Below, piece by piece: positions 44,131 to 52,682 of a DNA stretch of 64,000 bases. Both the position numbers and the translations under genes were made by a program. Under the pieces are notes generated by a model. The model was not told where the DNA came from and searched no databases. It worked only from the letters and a program-made list of their open reading frames with translations. The stretch is from Labilibaculum sp. (lineage in GTDB: Bacteria > Bacteroidota > Bacteroidia > Bacteroidales > Marinifilaceae), in contig JAEINT010000001.1 of assembly GCA_016342745.1 (NCBI GenBank), forward strand, positions 372,001-436,000, read 5' to 3'. The first letter of the stretch is position 1. Each line of letters starts with the position of its first letter.

Positions 44131-44248
44131 TAAGCTTTTTAGTAAGTATTGATTTGATACATTGTGGTTAGTGGTACGTTATCGAATAGATAATAAACAA
44201 ATCGATATAAAGGTTTTTAGGTGTATCTTCCCCAGATACGCCTTTTTT
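44131..44248 (+). ncRNA. Diverged third small RNA copy, lacking hairpin 1
   Basis: The stretch from TTTTTAGTAAGT (near 44136) to GTGGTTAGTGGTAC aligns with the hairpin 2 region of copies 1 and 2, and the upstream GTTAAAAGATGTTAAAAA / GTCACC element is shared with copy 1. The distance from that element to TTTTAGT is 27 bases shorter than in copy 1, about the size of hairpin 1. It has its own stem TATCGA (44180-44185) / TCGATA (44202-44207) and its own terminator at 44220-44242. It reads as a decayed or specialised paralogue. Confidence 0.6.
44220..44248 (+). terminator. Plus-strand terminator ending the small RNA cluster
   Basis: A 9-bp stem GGTGTATCT / AGATACGCC (one G-U pair) with loop TCCCC, followed by TTTTTT. 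There is no T-run on the minus strand, so it serves a plus-strand transcript although no plus-strand gene precedes it. Confidence 0.85.
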
Positions 44249-46178
44249 ATTCTTCATGTTTTTTTCCAAAGAACTTCACGATGAGGAATAGTAGAATAAA
44301 ACCTAATGGAATTAAGATCCACGATGATACGCCATAGGCGGCAGGAAGTAATCCTGCGAAAATGGCGATACTTCCAACGGTTAAGGCATATGGTAATTGG
44401 GTTCTAACATGTTCTATATGATTGCACGAACTTGCCAAAGAACTTAGTATTGTTGTGTCCGAGATAGGAGAACAATGATCGCCCAATACAGAACCTGCAA
44501 GGATAGCTGAAACAGTGATGTAGAAAATATCCATACTTTCGAGGTTATTCATTCCTGCTGAGTGACAGAGTGCCCAAGACGCTGGAAGAATAAGTGGATA
44601 TAAAATTGCCATCGTTCCCCAAGATGATCCCGTAGAAAAAGCTATGAGTGCGGAGAGTATAAATGTTAAGGATGGCAGCAGATAAGGAGAAACATTAGTT
44701 GCAATTAATGTATTTGAAATAAAATCTGCTGTGTGCATATCTTTCGTAATGTCAGCAAGTGCCCATGCCAATACCAATATTAGAATTGCGGTTAACATGG
44801 TTTTAAAGCCACTAACCAATGCTTCTACTGCTTTGCTAAGTGTTAGTATTCTTTGTCCGAGACTTAAAGCTACAGCTGCTAAAACGGCTGATAAAGAAGA
44901 CCACAATAAAGCAAGGTATGAATCTGAAGCACCTATGATATGTGATAGTTTTTTGCTAAATGCGAGATTTGAATCATTCCAAATAGTTGTGTCCCAGCCC
45001 GTATAGACCAAGCCTGCAAAAGTTCCGAAGATTACTATGAAAACCGGTATTCCTGCATTGTACCACCTTGTCGGAATGCTCTTGTCAATTTCAATATCTT
45101 GTAATTCTGCAGATGGTTTATTTGTCTCTTCCTCTATTTTTAATTGCTGTCGGCATTTTTTCTCTGCTTTTAACATCGGGCCAAAGTCTTTCTTGAGAAG
45201 AATTAGCATTAAAATAAAAAACAGCGTAAAGAAAGGATAAAATCTAGTTGGTAATGAATGCAAGAAAATGCTGTATGGACTTTCGTCAATGTTAATTTGC
45301 ACGGTAGCCGATTGAATGTAGCTCAATTCAATACCAATCCACGTTGTAATCATGGCAATAGAAGCAACTGGTGCTGCAGTTGAGTCAACAATATAAGCTA
45401 ATTTTTCTCTTGAAACTTTTAATCGATCTGTAACAGGCCGCATGGTATTTCCAACCACAAGAGTGTTAGCATAATCATCAAAAAAGATTAAAATCCCCAA
45501 AAACCAAGTTACAAATTGTCCTGATCTACGGCTGTTGGCAAATTTTGATAATTTATTTACAACACCTTGCATTCCTCCATTTTTAGTAATTAAATTAACC
45601 ATGGCACCAATTAGCATCGAAAATAAGATGATTGAGATATGACCAGAATCGGCAAGAGATTGTAGAATATACGTGTCGGATATCGCAAAAATAGCCTTAA
45701 AAAAAGCTGAGAATATTGATGCTTCTTGATAAGAGAAAATGATTAATGTTCCTGAAAATAAGCCAATAAATAAGGCTGAAAAAACTTCTTTAAAAAAGAG
45801 TGCCATTAAAATGGCGATGAGTGGTGGAAGTATGGAGAGCCATAGTGGAATTGGATTAATAACTTTTGAAAAAGAACGATTTTCTATTTTGAAGGCTACA
45901 TTTTCTTTTGTTTTAAAGATGTATTCGAATTCAAATTGCTTATTGCCTTTTATCGCCAAAACTTGCATGTTATTAATCTCAAGCCAAATGCTATCCTTCT
46001 CTATAAAATCGGCTTTATTACCTTCAATGGGAATAACAATTGAAGTAGGAATGTCAGCAATAATAATTTTTGGGAGTACTACTTGAAGAGTAGGATTAGA
46101 ATTGTTGGATGAAAAACTTATTAGAGGGAGAAAAATAAATACAATAAAAAGTTGAGAGAAAAAGTATTTTTTAGGCAT
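44247..46178 (-). CDS. NhaC-superfamily Na+/H+ antiporter with N-terminal periplasmic domain
   Basis: A 643-residue membrane protein. Residues 1-22 are a signal peptide, and about 25-105 form a beta-rich extracytoplasmic segment (LQVVLPKIIIADIPTSIVIP, then WLEINNMQVLAIKG) not found in ordinary NhaC. From about residue 108 there are some twelve helices with NhaC-superfamily motifs, e.g. FFDDYANTLVVGNTMRPVTD, STAAPVASIAMITTWIG, AFSTGSSWGTMAILYPL and GSVLGDHCSPISDTTIL. It should exchange Na+ for H+ or carry an organic cosubstrate. Its 3' end touches the terminator of the convergent small RNA cluster. Confidence 0.88.
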   Translation of the reverse strand: MPKKYFFSQLFIVFIFLPLISFSSNNSNPTLQVVLPKIIIADIPTSIVIPIEGNKADFIEKDSIWLEINNMQVLAIKGNKQFEFEYIFKTKENVAFKIENRSFSKVINPIPLWLSILPPLIAILMALFFKEVFSALFIGLFSGTLIIFSYQEASIFSAFFKAIFAISDTYILQSLADSGHISIILFSMLIGAMVNLITKNGGMQGVVNKLSKFANSRRSGQFVTWFLGILIFFDDYANTLVVGNTMRPVTDRLKVSREKLAYIVDSTAAPVASIAMITTWIGIELSYIQSATVQINIDESPYSIFLHSLPTRFYPFFTLFFILMLILLKKDFGPMLKAEKKCRQQLKIEEETNKPSAELQDIEIDKSIPTRWYNAGIPVFIVIFGTFAGLVYTGWDTTIWNDSNLAFSKKLSHIIGASDSYLALLWSSLSAVLAAVALSLGQRILTLSKAVEALVSGFKTMLTAILILVLAWALADITKDMHTADFISNTLIATNVSPYLLPSLTFILSALIAFSTGSSWGTMAILYPLILPASWALCHSAGMNNLESMDIFYITVSAILAGSVLGDHCSPISDTTILSSLASSCNHIEHVRTQLPYALTVGSIAIFAGLLPAAYGVSSWILIPLGFILLFLIVKFFGKKHEE

Positions 46179-46328
46179 ACAAGTTAGTTTTAGGCAGCTC
46201 TAATATAATAAATTTGCAATCTTTATGCTAATTGATTTAAGGATAGAAAGTCGGTCTACCAGTATAAAATTTCTTTTTTTAATCGGTAAAATTGGTTACT
46301 TTGGAATTAGGAACTAAAATGTGAAAAC

Positions 46329-46919
46329 GTGGACGGAACAGATGACCTTTTTAGAATGGAAAATAATAACATCATCCCTGGAAAGGGGAAGGTGCTTATT
46401 GCGGAACCTTTTTTGGAAGGACGTTACTTTAAACGTTCGCTTGTGCTATTGGTTGAATTCAATAAAGATGGTGCTGTTGGTTTTGTCTTAAACAAGCCAA
46501 TAAATTTGACTGTTGATGAGGTGCTAATAAATATAGCTCATTTTGATGGTGATGTGTTTATTGGAGGCCCAGTGGATACTAATAGAGTTTATTACATACA
46601 TACCATACCGGAATTAATACCTCAGAGCATACATATTTACGATAATTTGTATTGGGGAGGAGATTTTCGTGTTTTAAAAGAATTAATAGAACAAAAAATG
46701 GTTTTACCAGATCAGGTACGATTTTTTGCAGGATATTCAGGATGGACTGCTGGTCAACTTGATGATGAAATTAAGGAAGATTCATGGTTGGTTAGTCAGC
46801 TTGATGTTAAAGATGTAATGAATTGCAATAATGAAAAGCTATGGGAACGATCTTTACGAAAAATGGGCGGACGTTATAAAATGTGGTCTAACTTTCCAGA
46901 AAATCCTGGATTAAATTAG
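46329..46919 (+). CDS. YqgE/AlgH-family protein
   Basis: A 196-residue cytoplasmic protein of the UPF0301 family. PGKGKVLIAEPFLEGRYFKRSLVLL, split between strand and helix, plus GAVGFVLNKPINLTVDEV and GGPVDTNRVYYIHT are its hallmarks, and FFAGYSGWTAGQLDDEI closes the domain. I use the GTG at 46329 because the MDGTDDLFRMENN start matches the usual N-terminal length; the ATG at 46356 is the alternative. The biochemical function of the family is not settled, although AlgH is tied to regulation in Pseudomonas. Convergent with the next gene. Confidence 0.9.
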   Translation: MDGTDDLFRMENNNIIPGKGKVLIAEPFLEGRYFKRSLVLLVEFNKDGAVGFVLNKPINLTVDEVLINIAHFDGDVFIGGPVDTNRVYYIHTIPELIPQSIHIYDNLYWGGDFRVLKELIEQKMVLPDQVRFFAGYSGWTAGQLDDEIKEDSWLVSQLDVKDVMNCNNEKLWERSLRKMGGRYKMWSNFPENPGLN

Positions 46920-46932
46920 TTAGCACACTTTG

Positions 46933-47787
46933 TTAGAATTGAAAGGCTTTTTCGTTTAAGGTTTCGATTAATATTTTAGAAGTCTTGTTAAAATACCTTC
47001 TTTCTTGAAATGCCACAACCCATTGTATACCCGATATAGCATTCGTAAGAAAAATTTCATCTGCCTCTAAAAGATCTTCTGTCGTTAAATCACAGTCATC
47101 AAAAACAGTAATGTTTAATTGAGAAGCACATTCAATAATTTGTTCTCTCATAATGCCAGAAATTCCACCACTCTCTATCGATGGGGTAAGCAGAATTCCA
47201 TTCCTAACAAGAAATAGGTTTGAACTTAAACTCTCCACCAAATTTCCTTTTTCATTAAGAAGAATACATTCATCCCACTTCATTTTTTTACGATAATTTC
47301 CAGCAAGAATAAATGGGAGAGAGTTACCTGTTTTGAATCTAGACAGAAAATTATACGATTTTTTCATGTCCGTGTAAATGCCAATTTTTAGTCCTTTTTT
47401 ATTTAAATGGTAATGATCATTTTCAAGAGGTGAACTTTCAATTAAATAAGAAATGGTGTTGTCGGTTGGCGTATACAAACCACCATCGTTACGAAAGACA
47501 CTTAAACGAATTCGATTGCCTGCAAAAGCTTTATTTTTGTTGATTAAAAAAGTGATGTCAGTTTTAAGTTTTTCCTTAAAATCGGCAGGAATAGTCATCT
47601 CTAAGGCATCCATTCCCTTGCATAAGCGATCTACATGTTCCGACAGAAATTGTATCTCAGTCCCATTGGTATGAATGGTTTCAAAAAGAGAATCACCATA
47701 ACGAAAAGCACGGTTTGAGGCTCCGAAAAGCAATTCGTTTTTTGGATAAATATTTCCGTTGAAGCAAATGTTTTGAATTGTACTCAT
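46933..47787 (-). CDS. Class IV aminotransferase-fold PLP enzyme (4-amino-4-deoxychorismate lyase-like)
   Basis: A 284-residue PLP enzyme of fold type IV. FRYGDSLFETIHTNG near residue 27, the SRFKTGNSLPFILAGNYRKK segment with the Schiff-base lysine (about 151), ECILLNEKGNLVESLSSNLFLV, and GISGIMREQII agree with the family. Short length and the E-x-x-x-SN-x-F type motif fit PabC, which makes 4-aminobenzoate for folate, but D-amino acid or branched-chain aminotransferases share this fold. It lies two bases from the HAD phosphatase gene upstream, at the end of a long minus-strand run. Confidence 0.85.
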   Translation of the reverse strand: MSTIQNICFNGNIYPKNELLFGASNRAFRYGDSLFETIHTNGTEIQFLSEHVDRLCKGMDALEMTIPADFKEKLKTDITFLINKNKAFAGNRIRLSVFRNDGGLYTPTDNTISYLIESSPLENDHYHLNKKGLKIGIYTDMKKSYNFLSRFKTGNSLPFILAGNYRKKMKWDECILLNEKGNLVESLSSNLFLVRNGILLTPSIESGGISGIMREQIIECASQLNITVFDDCDLTTEDLLEADEIFLTNAISGIQWVVAFQERRYFNKTSKILIETLNEKAFQF

Positions 47788-47789
47788 TA

Positions 47790-48287
47790 CTATATTTCTC
47801 CTTTTAAAATCTGGTCACAATAAGCACTGATATTTTCATTAGAATCAATTTTGATTCCTTTAATTCCTGCAGCTTCCGCAGCTTGAATATCTCTTGGGCT
47901 ATCGCCAATCATATACGATTGTTCTTTACTGATATTAAAATCAGTAATGGCTTGCTCAATAAAAAACGGACTTGGTTTTCTGCAGGAACATTTACTTACA
48001 CTTTCGTGATGAGGACAGAAATAGATTTTTTCAATTTGAATTTCTTCTTTTTTCAAAATAGAAAGTAGGTATTCATGAACCTTGTTTACGTCTTGTTCAG
48101 AATAAATTCCTTTCGCAACACCACCTTGGTTAGTTACAATAAAAAGTAAATAACCGGCTTGCGTGATTTTTTTTAATGATGGAATGATTCCTTCATTAAT
48201 TTTAAAATCTTCTGTTTTGTAAATGTAGTAATGTCCTTCATCTGAGTTGATAACACCATCTCGATCAAGGAAAAGGGCCTTTTGCAT
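47790..48287 (-). CDS. HAD-IIIA phosphatase, GmhB-like
   Basis: A 165-residue phosphatase of the D,D-heptose 1,7-bisphosphate phosphatase / histidinol phosphatase group. LFLDRDGVIN holds the catalytic DxD, FIVTNQGGVAKG is the second motif, and MIGDSPRDIQAAEAAG the acidic metal site. CPHHESVSKCSCRKPSP is the zinc-binding loop (C-x-H ... C-x-C) characteristic of GmhB, so a sugar bisphosphate is the likely substrate and LPS heptose or a nucleotide-sugar the likely pathway. No other heptose gene is in the window. Confidence 0.88.
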   Translation of the reverse strand: MQKALFLDRDGVINSDEGHYYIYKTEDFKINEGIIPSLKKITQAGYLLFIVTNQGGVAKGIYSEQDVNKVHEYLLSILKKEEIQIEKIYFCPHHESVSKCSCRKPSPFFIEQAITDFNISKEQSYMIGDSPRDIQAAEAAGIKGIKIDSNENISAYCDQILKGEI

Positions 48288-48290
48288 GTT

Positions 48291-48896
48291 CTAAAAATTG
48301 AGAATCTGCTGCAAAAATAAGGAGAATAATTGGGGTTTAATAAGGATCGGAAATAGAAATCCGAAAAGGGCACCATAAAAATGTGCACTATGTCCGATAT
48401 TATCAATGTTTTTCTTGCTCATGTAATACGAATAATACAAGTAACCTGCGGCGAAAATAATTCCAGGTATCGGAATGAAAAACATGAAGTAAATATTCTG
48501 TAAAGGCGCAAAAAAGATCGTTGCAAATACGATTGCCGATGTTGCTCCTGATGCTCCTACAGCATTGTAATGATAATGTTCGTGATGCTTTTTAAGATCG
48601 TAGAGAGTTGAGAAAATGATTGCTCCGATATAAAGCAGAATAAAATACAATACTCCCAGCTGTCCAAAATGATACGAAAAATAATATTCCAACGAATCAC
48701 CAAAAAAATATAGTACGAACATATTAACCAGCAGATGATCCCAATTGGCATGAAGAAAACCATAGGTAAGCATTCGATACCATTGATTCCTTTTTAATAC
48801 TTGATAAGCATTAAACTGATATTTGTATAAAAGATCAACCTTGTTAAAAGCTGCCATTGAAATTAAGACAGTTATTGCAATTATAATGATTGTCAT
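48291..48896 (-). CDS. Rhomboid-family intramembrane serine protease
   Basis: A 201-residue membrane protein with six helices. The catalytic serine is in GASGATSAIVFAT and the catalytic histidine in IGHSAHFYGALFG. The helix 2 motif NWDHLLVNMFVLYFFG is also typical. It cleaves transmembrane segments of other proteins; substrates unknown. It lies three bases upstream of the phosphatase gene and ten bases downstream of the OmpA/PD40 gene, inside the same run. Confidence 0.9.
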   Translation of the reverse strand: MTIIIIAITVLISMAAFNKVDLLYKYQFNAYQVLKRNQWYRMLTYGFLHANWDHLLVNMFVLYFFGDSLEYYFSYHFGQLGVLYFILLYIGAIIFSTLYDLKKHHEHYHYNAVGASGATSAIVFATIFFAPLQNIYFMFFIPIPGIIFAAGYLYYSYYMSKKNIDNIGHSAHFYGALFGFLFPILIKPQLFSLFLQQILNF

Positions 48897-48906
48897 TCTT
48901 GTGTGT

Positions 48907-50991
48907 TTAAAATGCCTCGATCAATTTTACTACAAGAGCAGATCGTCCAGAATCAAATCCTGAAGATTTATATTGTACTCTATTTGCAGTAATCCCCTTC
49001 GAAATGATATACTCTGCTGCAAGTTTAGCTCTTTTTTCGCAAAGTATTTTATTTTCTTTCTTTCCTTTGTCTTGATCTGTAAAACCATTTATTTCAACAG
49101 AAATATGTGGGTTTACCTTCAATAAGCCTGCTAGGTTATTCAATTCCTGAATGGTGTTTTTCTTTAATTCCCATGCTCCTGGATCAAATTCGACAGCATA
49201 TAATTCCATGTTTTGATTAGTGGAGAATTTCTGCAATTCAATTTGTTCAAATTTATCCGATTGGTACTTGTAGTTATTAATTACTTTGGTAAAATATCCT
49301 TCTTTTTGGATAATGATATCATAGCTTTTACTTGGATCAATATCCTGTTCGAAATCACCATATTCGTCAGAAATACTGACTGAATTACTTCGGTAAGTTT
49401 GATTAATTATTTGAACGCTTGCTTCTTTAACAGCTCGTGCAGAGAATTGATCGATAATGTTTCCATTAAATTTAACCCACTGAGTAGTATCCATTGAAAT
49501 GTTTAATTGCTTTGGAGTATTTTCATCGTCTTGAGCAAAATAAAGAATACGCTTGGTTTTAAATCCAGGTTTGGTAACAATTAAGCTGTAATTTTTCCCT
49601 TTAAATATATCGAAGGTGAAGAGTCCTTTATCATCGGAAAGAGTTGTTTTTTCTTTCGATAAATTCTCCATTAATATAACTTCTACATCCTTTAAACCTG
49701 CTTTGGTTGTACTTGCAATTAATCTTCCACTTAGGCTATGAATCTTGTCTGGGTTTTGCTTAAATTCAAAAATATCATCGCTGCCATTTCTGCTAGAAGA
49801 AAAATAACCAATGTCTTTATTTTTACCAATAAGATATCCAAAATCATCTTTTGAAGTATTAAATGGAGGTCCTAAATTAACAGGATAGGTCCATTCATTT
49901 TGTTCGAAAATAGATTTGAAAATATCCAATCCTCCAAAGCCAATGTGTCCATCGGAAGCAAAATAGAGATAACCATCTTCTGCAATAAAAGGAAACATTT
50001 CATTGCCATCGGTATTTATCGAAGGGCCACAATTAATTGGTCGACTCCATGCGAAGCCAAATTTTCTACAGACATATATATCGGTTCCACCGTAGCCACC
50101 ATCCATATTCGAAATAAAAAACAAATTTCTTCCATCAGGAGATATGCTTGGGTGAGCCATAGAGTAATTCTTACCTGAGAATTGAAATAACTCTGCCTTG
50201 TCCCATTTTTTGCCGTTGTGTCTTGCCGAATACAGGTTCAGTTCCGATTTACCTTCAAGGTTTAAATTTCCTTTGTTACGTGTAAAGAAGATAAATTTTT
50301 CATTAGCACTAAAACATGCAGGTCCTTCATGATATTTTGTATTGAACTCATCGGAAAAAGATTCTGGTTGAAGAAAACGATCTCCAGATTTTTCAGCAAA
50401 ATACATGTCTAAATAATATTCACCCGATCTTCCATCAATTTCCCTCGAGGTTTGATTTTTTCTGCCGGAAACAAACACAAGTCCATTTTTATAAAAGGCG
50501 GAAGCAAAATCAGCTTGGGGTGAATTAATCGACACCGATTCTGTTGAGTATAATTGCTTGTCTTCTAATTCATTTATTAAATCACAAGAAAGAATTAGCT
50601 TATCTATGTTTTTATCATCAGGATTAAGTTCTGCATATTTTTTAAACCAAATCTTAGCCTTCTCGTAATTTCGAAGTCGCTTTAGTAAATTTGCGTACAG
50701 TAAATAATCTTCTGCGACAACATTTGGCGAAGCTACTATGTTTTCAAGTAAAAAGTTTGCTTTGGTATCTTTGAGGGTTTTTAAATAACAATAAACCAGT
50801 TTTCGTTTTACCGCTAGATTATCCGAATTTTCTAATTCTTTTTCGTAGTAGTGAATTGCGGCTGCAAATTCTTTGTTATTGTATAGGCGATCTCCTTTTT
50901 GTTCTGTATTGCTTTGTGCAGAAGAAGTAAGTACTCCTGCAAAAGTAAAAAGGAAAACGAATATAAATTGTGAGATTTGACTTCTATTCAT
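48907..50991 (-). CDS. OmpA-family outer-membrane protein with TPR, PD40 and carboxypeptidase-like domains
   Basis: A 694-residue exported protein. Domains in order: signal peptide (about 1-25), TPR helices (about 30-130), PD40 beta-propeller repeats (about 155-400, e.g. SMAHPSISPDGRNLFFISN, YLYFASDGHIGFGGLDIF), two carboxypeptidase-D-like modules (about 410-485, 505-575), and a C-terminal OmpA-like peptidoglycan-binding domain (about 590-694; NKILCEKRAKLAAEYI). The arrangement matches T9SS-associated OmpA proteins such as PorE. It lies four bases downstream of a PorP gene, so it probably anchors that outer-membrane partner to peptidoglycan. Confidence 0.9.
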   Translation of the reverse strand: MNRSQISQFIFVFLFTFAGVLTSSAQSNTEQKGDRLYNNKEFAAAIHYYEKELENSDNLAVKRKLVYCYLKTLKDTKANFLLENIVASPNVVAEDYLLYANLLKRLRNYEKAKIWFKKYAELNPDDKNIDKLILSCDLINELEDKQLYSTESVSINSPQADFASAFYKNGLVFVSGRKNQTSREIDGRSGEYYLDMYFAEKSGDRFLQPESFSDEFNTKYHEGPACFSANEKFIFFTRNKGNLNLEGKSELNLYSARHNGKKWDKAELFQFSGKNYSMAHPSISPDGRNLFFISNMDGGYGGTDIYVCRKFGFAWSRPINCGPSINTDGNEMFPFIAEDGYLYFASDGHIGFGGLDIFKSIFEQNEWTYPVNLGPPFNTSKDDFGYLIGKNKDIGYFSSSRNGSDDIFEFKQNPDKIHSLSGRLIASTTKAGLKDVEVILMENLSKEKTTLSDDKGLFTFDIFKGKNYSLIVTKPGFKTKRILYFAQDDENTPKQLNISMDTTQWVKFNGNIIDQFSARAVKEASVQIINQTYRSNSVSISDEYGDFEQDIDPSKSYDIIIQKEGYFTKVINNYKYQSDKFEQIELQKFSTNQNMELYAVEFDPGAWELKKNTIQELNNLAGLLKVNPHISVEINGFTDQDKGKKENKILCEKRAKLAAEYIISKGITANRVQYKSSGFDSGRSALVVKLIEAF

Positions 50992-50995
50992 ATTA

Positions 50996-51949
50996 CTAGA
51001 AATATCTTGGTGATGTAATCTGGCTTTTACGTAATGATAGATTGTAATTTAATATTATTTCATGATTTGTATATCCTTTTGAGCCATAATTTCCGAAAGA
51101 TTTTTCATATGAGTATGAAAATCTAAGTTTTTGACTGACTTGATAACCCAACATACCTGCCCAAGTTTTGTCGCTTCTGTAACCAGCTCCAAGAGAAAAA
51201 CCACTATCGTGTTCAAAGTTGGCATTAAAGCTGATTATGTTCGATGTTTTATGTGATGCCACGTACAAAACGGAAGGAACAAAATTTATTTCGTAGCTTA
51301 TTGGTAGTTTAACTCCTGCGCCAAAATAATAGAACAAAGATTTAGAATCGAAATCTACATTATTTGAAATACCCTCTGTTGAAGGCTGATTATTTGCCAA
51401 TAGTCTCGGAATAGATAGGCTTAAATAATAATCAGGAGAATGATAATAAAAACCAATACCAAAGTTAGGTACCCAAGTTGAAAGATTATTATCTGGGATC
51501 ATTTCATCATTTGGGGAGCTAGGGTTTGGATCGTAAAAAGTTAACTCGGTCCAATTGATTTGTTTGTTAACAAATCCGGCTTGAAGTCCCATTGAAAGTT
51601 TAGAATCATGGTTTATTTGTAAATGGTAAGCGTAATTTACAAAAACACCTATATCCGATTGTATACCAAATTTATTACGATAGACAATTGCTCCTATTCC
51701 AGAATTGGTATAATTAATTGGAGCTTGAAACGATAGCATAGCTGTTTCGGGAGAACCTTCTACACCAACCCATTGGTTGCGATAGGCTAAAACAGCTTCC
51801 ATAAAAGGACTACTTCCCGCATAAGCAGGATTGTAAAAAAGCCGATTGTGTTTATGATTTGAAAAGCGTATGTCTTCTTGTGCTTGCAATTGCATGGAGC
51901 ACAAAAGAATTAATACGAAAGGAAGAAAGTTTTTAAGTTTGTAATTCAT
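50996..51949 (-). CDS. PorP/SprF-family type IX secretion outer-membrane protein
   Basis: A 317-residue outer-membrane barrel protein with a signal peptide ending LQAQ. DIRFSNHKHNRLFYNPAYAGS, then YRNQWVGVEGSPETAMLSF and NSGIGAIVYRNKFGIQSD, are the defining motifs of PorP/SprF. Such proteins hold T9SS cargo with type B C-terminal domains at the surface and are encoded beside that cargo; here the cargo gene is three bases upstream. Followed by an OmpA-like anchor gene. Confidence 0.93.
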   Translation of the reverse strand: MNYKLKNFLPFVLILLCSMQLQAQEDIRFSNHKHNRLFYNPAYAGSSPFMEAVLAYRNQWVGVEGSPETAMLSFQAPINYTNSGIGAIVYRNKFGIQSDIGVFVNYAYHLQINHDSKLSMGLQAGFVNKQINWTELTFYDPNPSSPNDEMIPDNNLSTWVPNFGIGFYYHSPDYYLSLSIPRLLANNQPSTEGISNNVDFDSKSLFYYFGAGVKLPISYEINFVPSVLYVASHKTSNIISFNANFEHDSGFSLGAGYRSDKTWAGMLGYQVSQKLRFSYSYEKSFGNYGSKGYTNHEIILNYNLSLRKSQITSPRYF

Positions 51950-51952
51950 TCA

Positions 51953-52633
51953 TTAGTACTTAATTACAATGTACCCACTTTTTACATACTCTTTGTCTTT
52001 AATAATCAGCTTAAAGAAATAGGTTCCTTTAGGAAGTTTATCCCCAGGACCTAATTTTACACCAGCTTTGTTGTATCCACCATCCCAAGCCTGATCATTA
52101 GAGTAGTTTCTTTTCTCGAATACCTTCGTTCCCCAACGCGAGAATACGATAAATTCATTTTCTGGATAATTCTCAATTCCCTTGATATAGAAATTATCGT
52201 TTGTACCATCATTGTTCGGTGTAAATGAAGATGGTATGGTAAGTTCAACCTGATTAGGATCCAAAACATTTACTACAATTAAACCCTTGTCACAATTGTT
52301 ATCTCCATTACAAATTTGATAAGCTATCGTATCTATCCCATAGCTAGATTCATATGGATAGAATATGATAAGTGTATTGTTTTCAATTAGGTGTGCTTTC
52401 CCAAATTGGTCCGATTGACCAATGATCGAAGTTTCCAATTGATCGATATCTGGAAATTTATCGTTGCTTAGAAAATCAATTTCGATATAAACAACCTCAT
52501 TTGTTGCACTATAATTTGTAATAGAAACGGTATCGTTCGTAGCAACAGGACGTTCTGTTAATTGCCCAAAACTTTCGGAGAAGCTACAGGTAATTAGGAT
52601 TAAAAGCAGGTAAACGGGTAGATTAAATCTCAT
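51953..52633 (-). CDS. Small T9SS cargo protein with a type B (CHU_C) sorting domain
   Basis: A 226-residue exported protein: a signal peptide (about 1-23), one Ig-like module of the VCBS/cadherin-like type (about 30-128, with EIDFLSNDKFPD and YQICNGDNNC), then the gliding-motility-type C-terminal domain (about 134-226: IPSSFTPNNDGTNDNFYI, FSRWGTKVFEKR, WDGGYNKAG, KGTYFFKLIIKD). The C-terminal domain directs export by T9SS and surface retention. Relatives such as SprB are thousands of residues long; this one is minimal. It forms a cassette with the PorP and OmpA genes behind it. Confidence 0.9.
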   Translation of the reverse strand: MRFNLPVYLLLILITCSFSESFGQLTERPVATNDTVSITNYSATNEVVYIEIDFLSNDKFPDIDQLETSIIGQSDQFGKAHLIENNTLIIFYPYESSYGIDTIAYQICNGDNNCDKGLIVVNVLDPNQVELTIPSSFTPNNDGTNDNFYIKGIENYPENEFIVFSRWGTKVFEKRNYSNDQAWDGGYNKAGVKLGPGDKLPKGTYFFKLIIKDKEYVKSGYIVIKY

Positions 52634-52682
52634 ATTTGGGATTTACGTACAGTTAATTTTTGAATATTTATTAATTTACATA

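Noticed and set aside
43467-44246. tRNA, riboswitch or CRISPR explanation for the repeated sequence
   Set aside because: There is no cloverleaf or CCA end. The units are too few and too structured for CRISPR. They end in full terminators with no downstream gene on that strand to control.
45739-46086. 115-residue frame opposite the larger NhaC gene
   Set aside because: Antisense to membrane-protein coding sequence; no independent signals.
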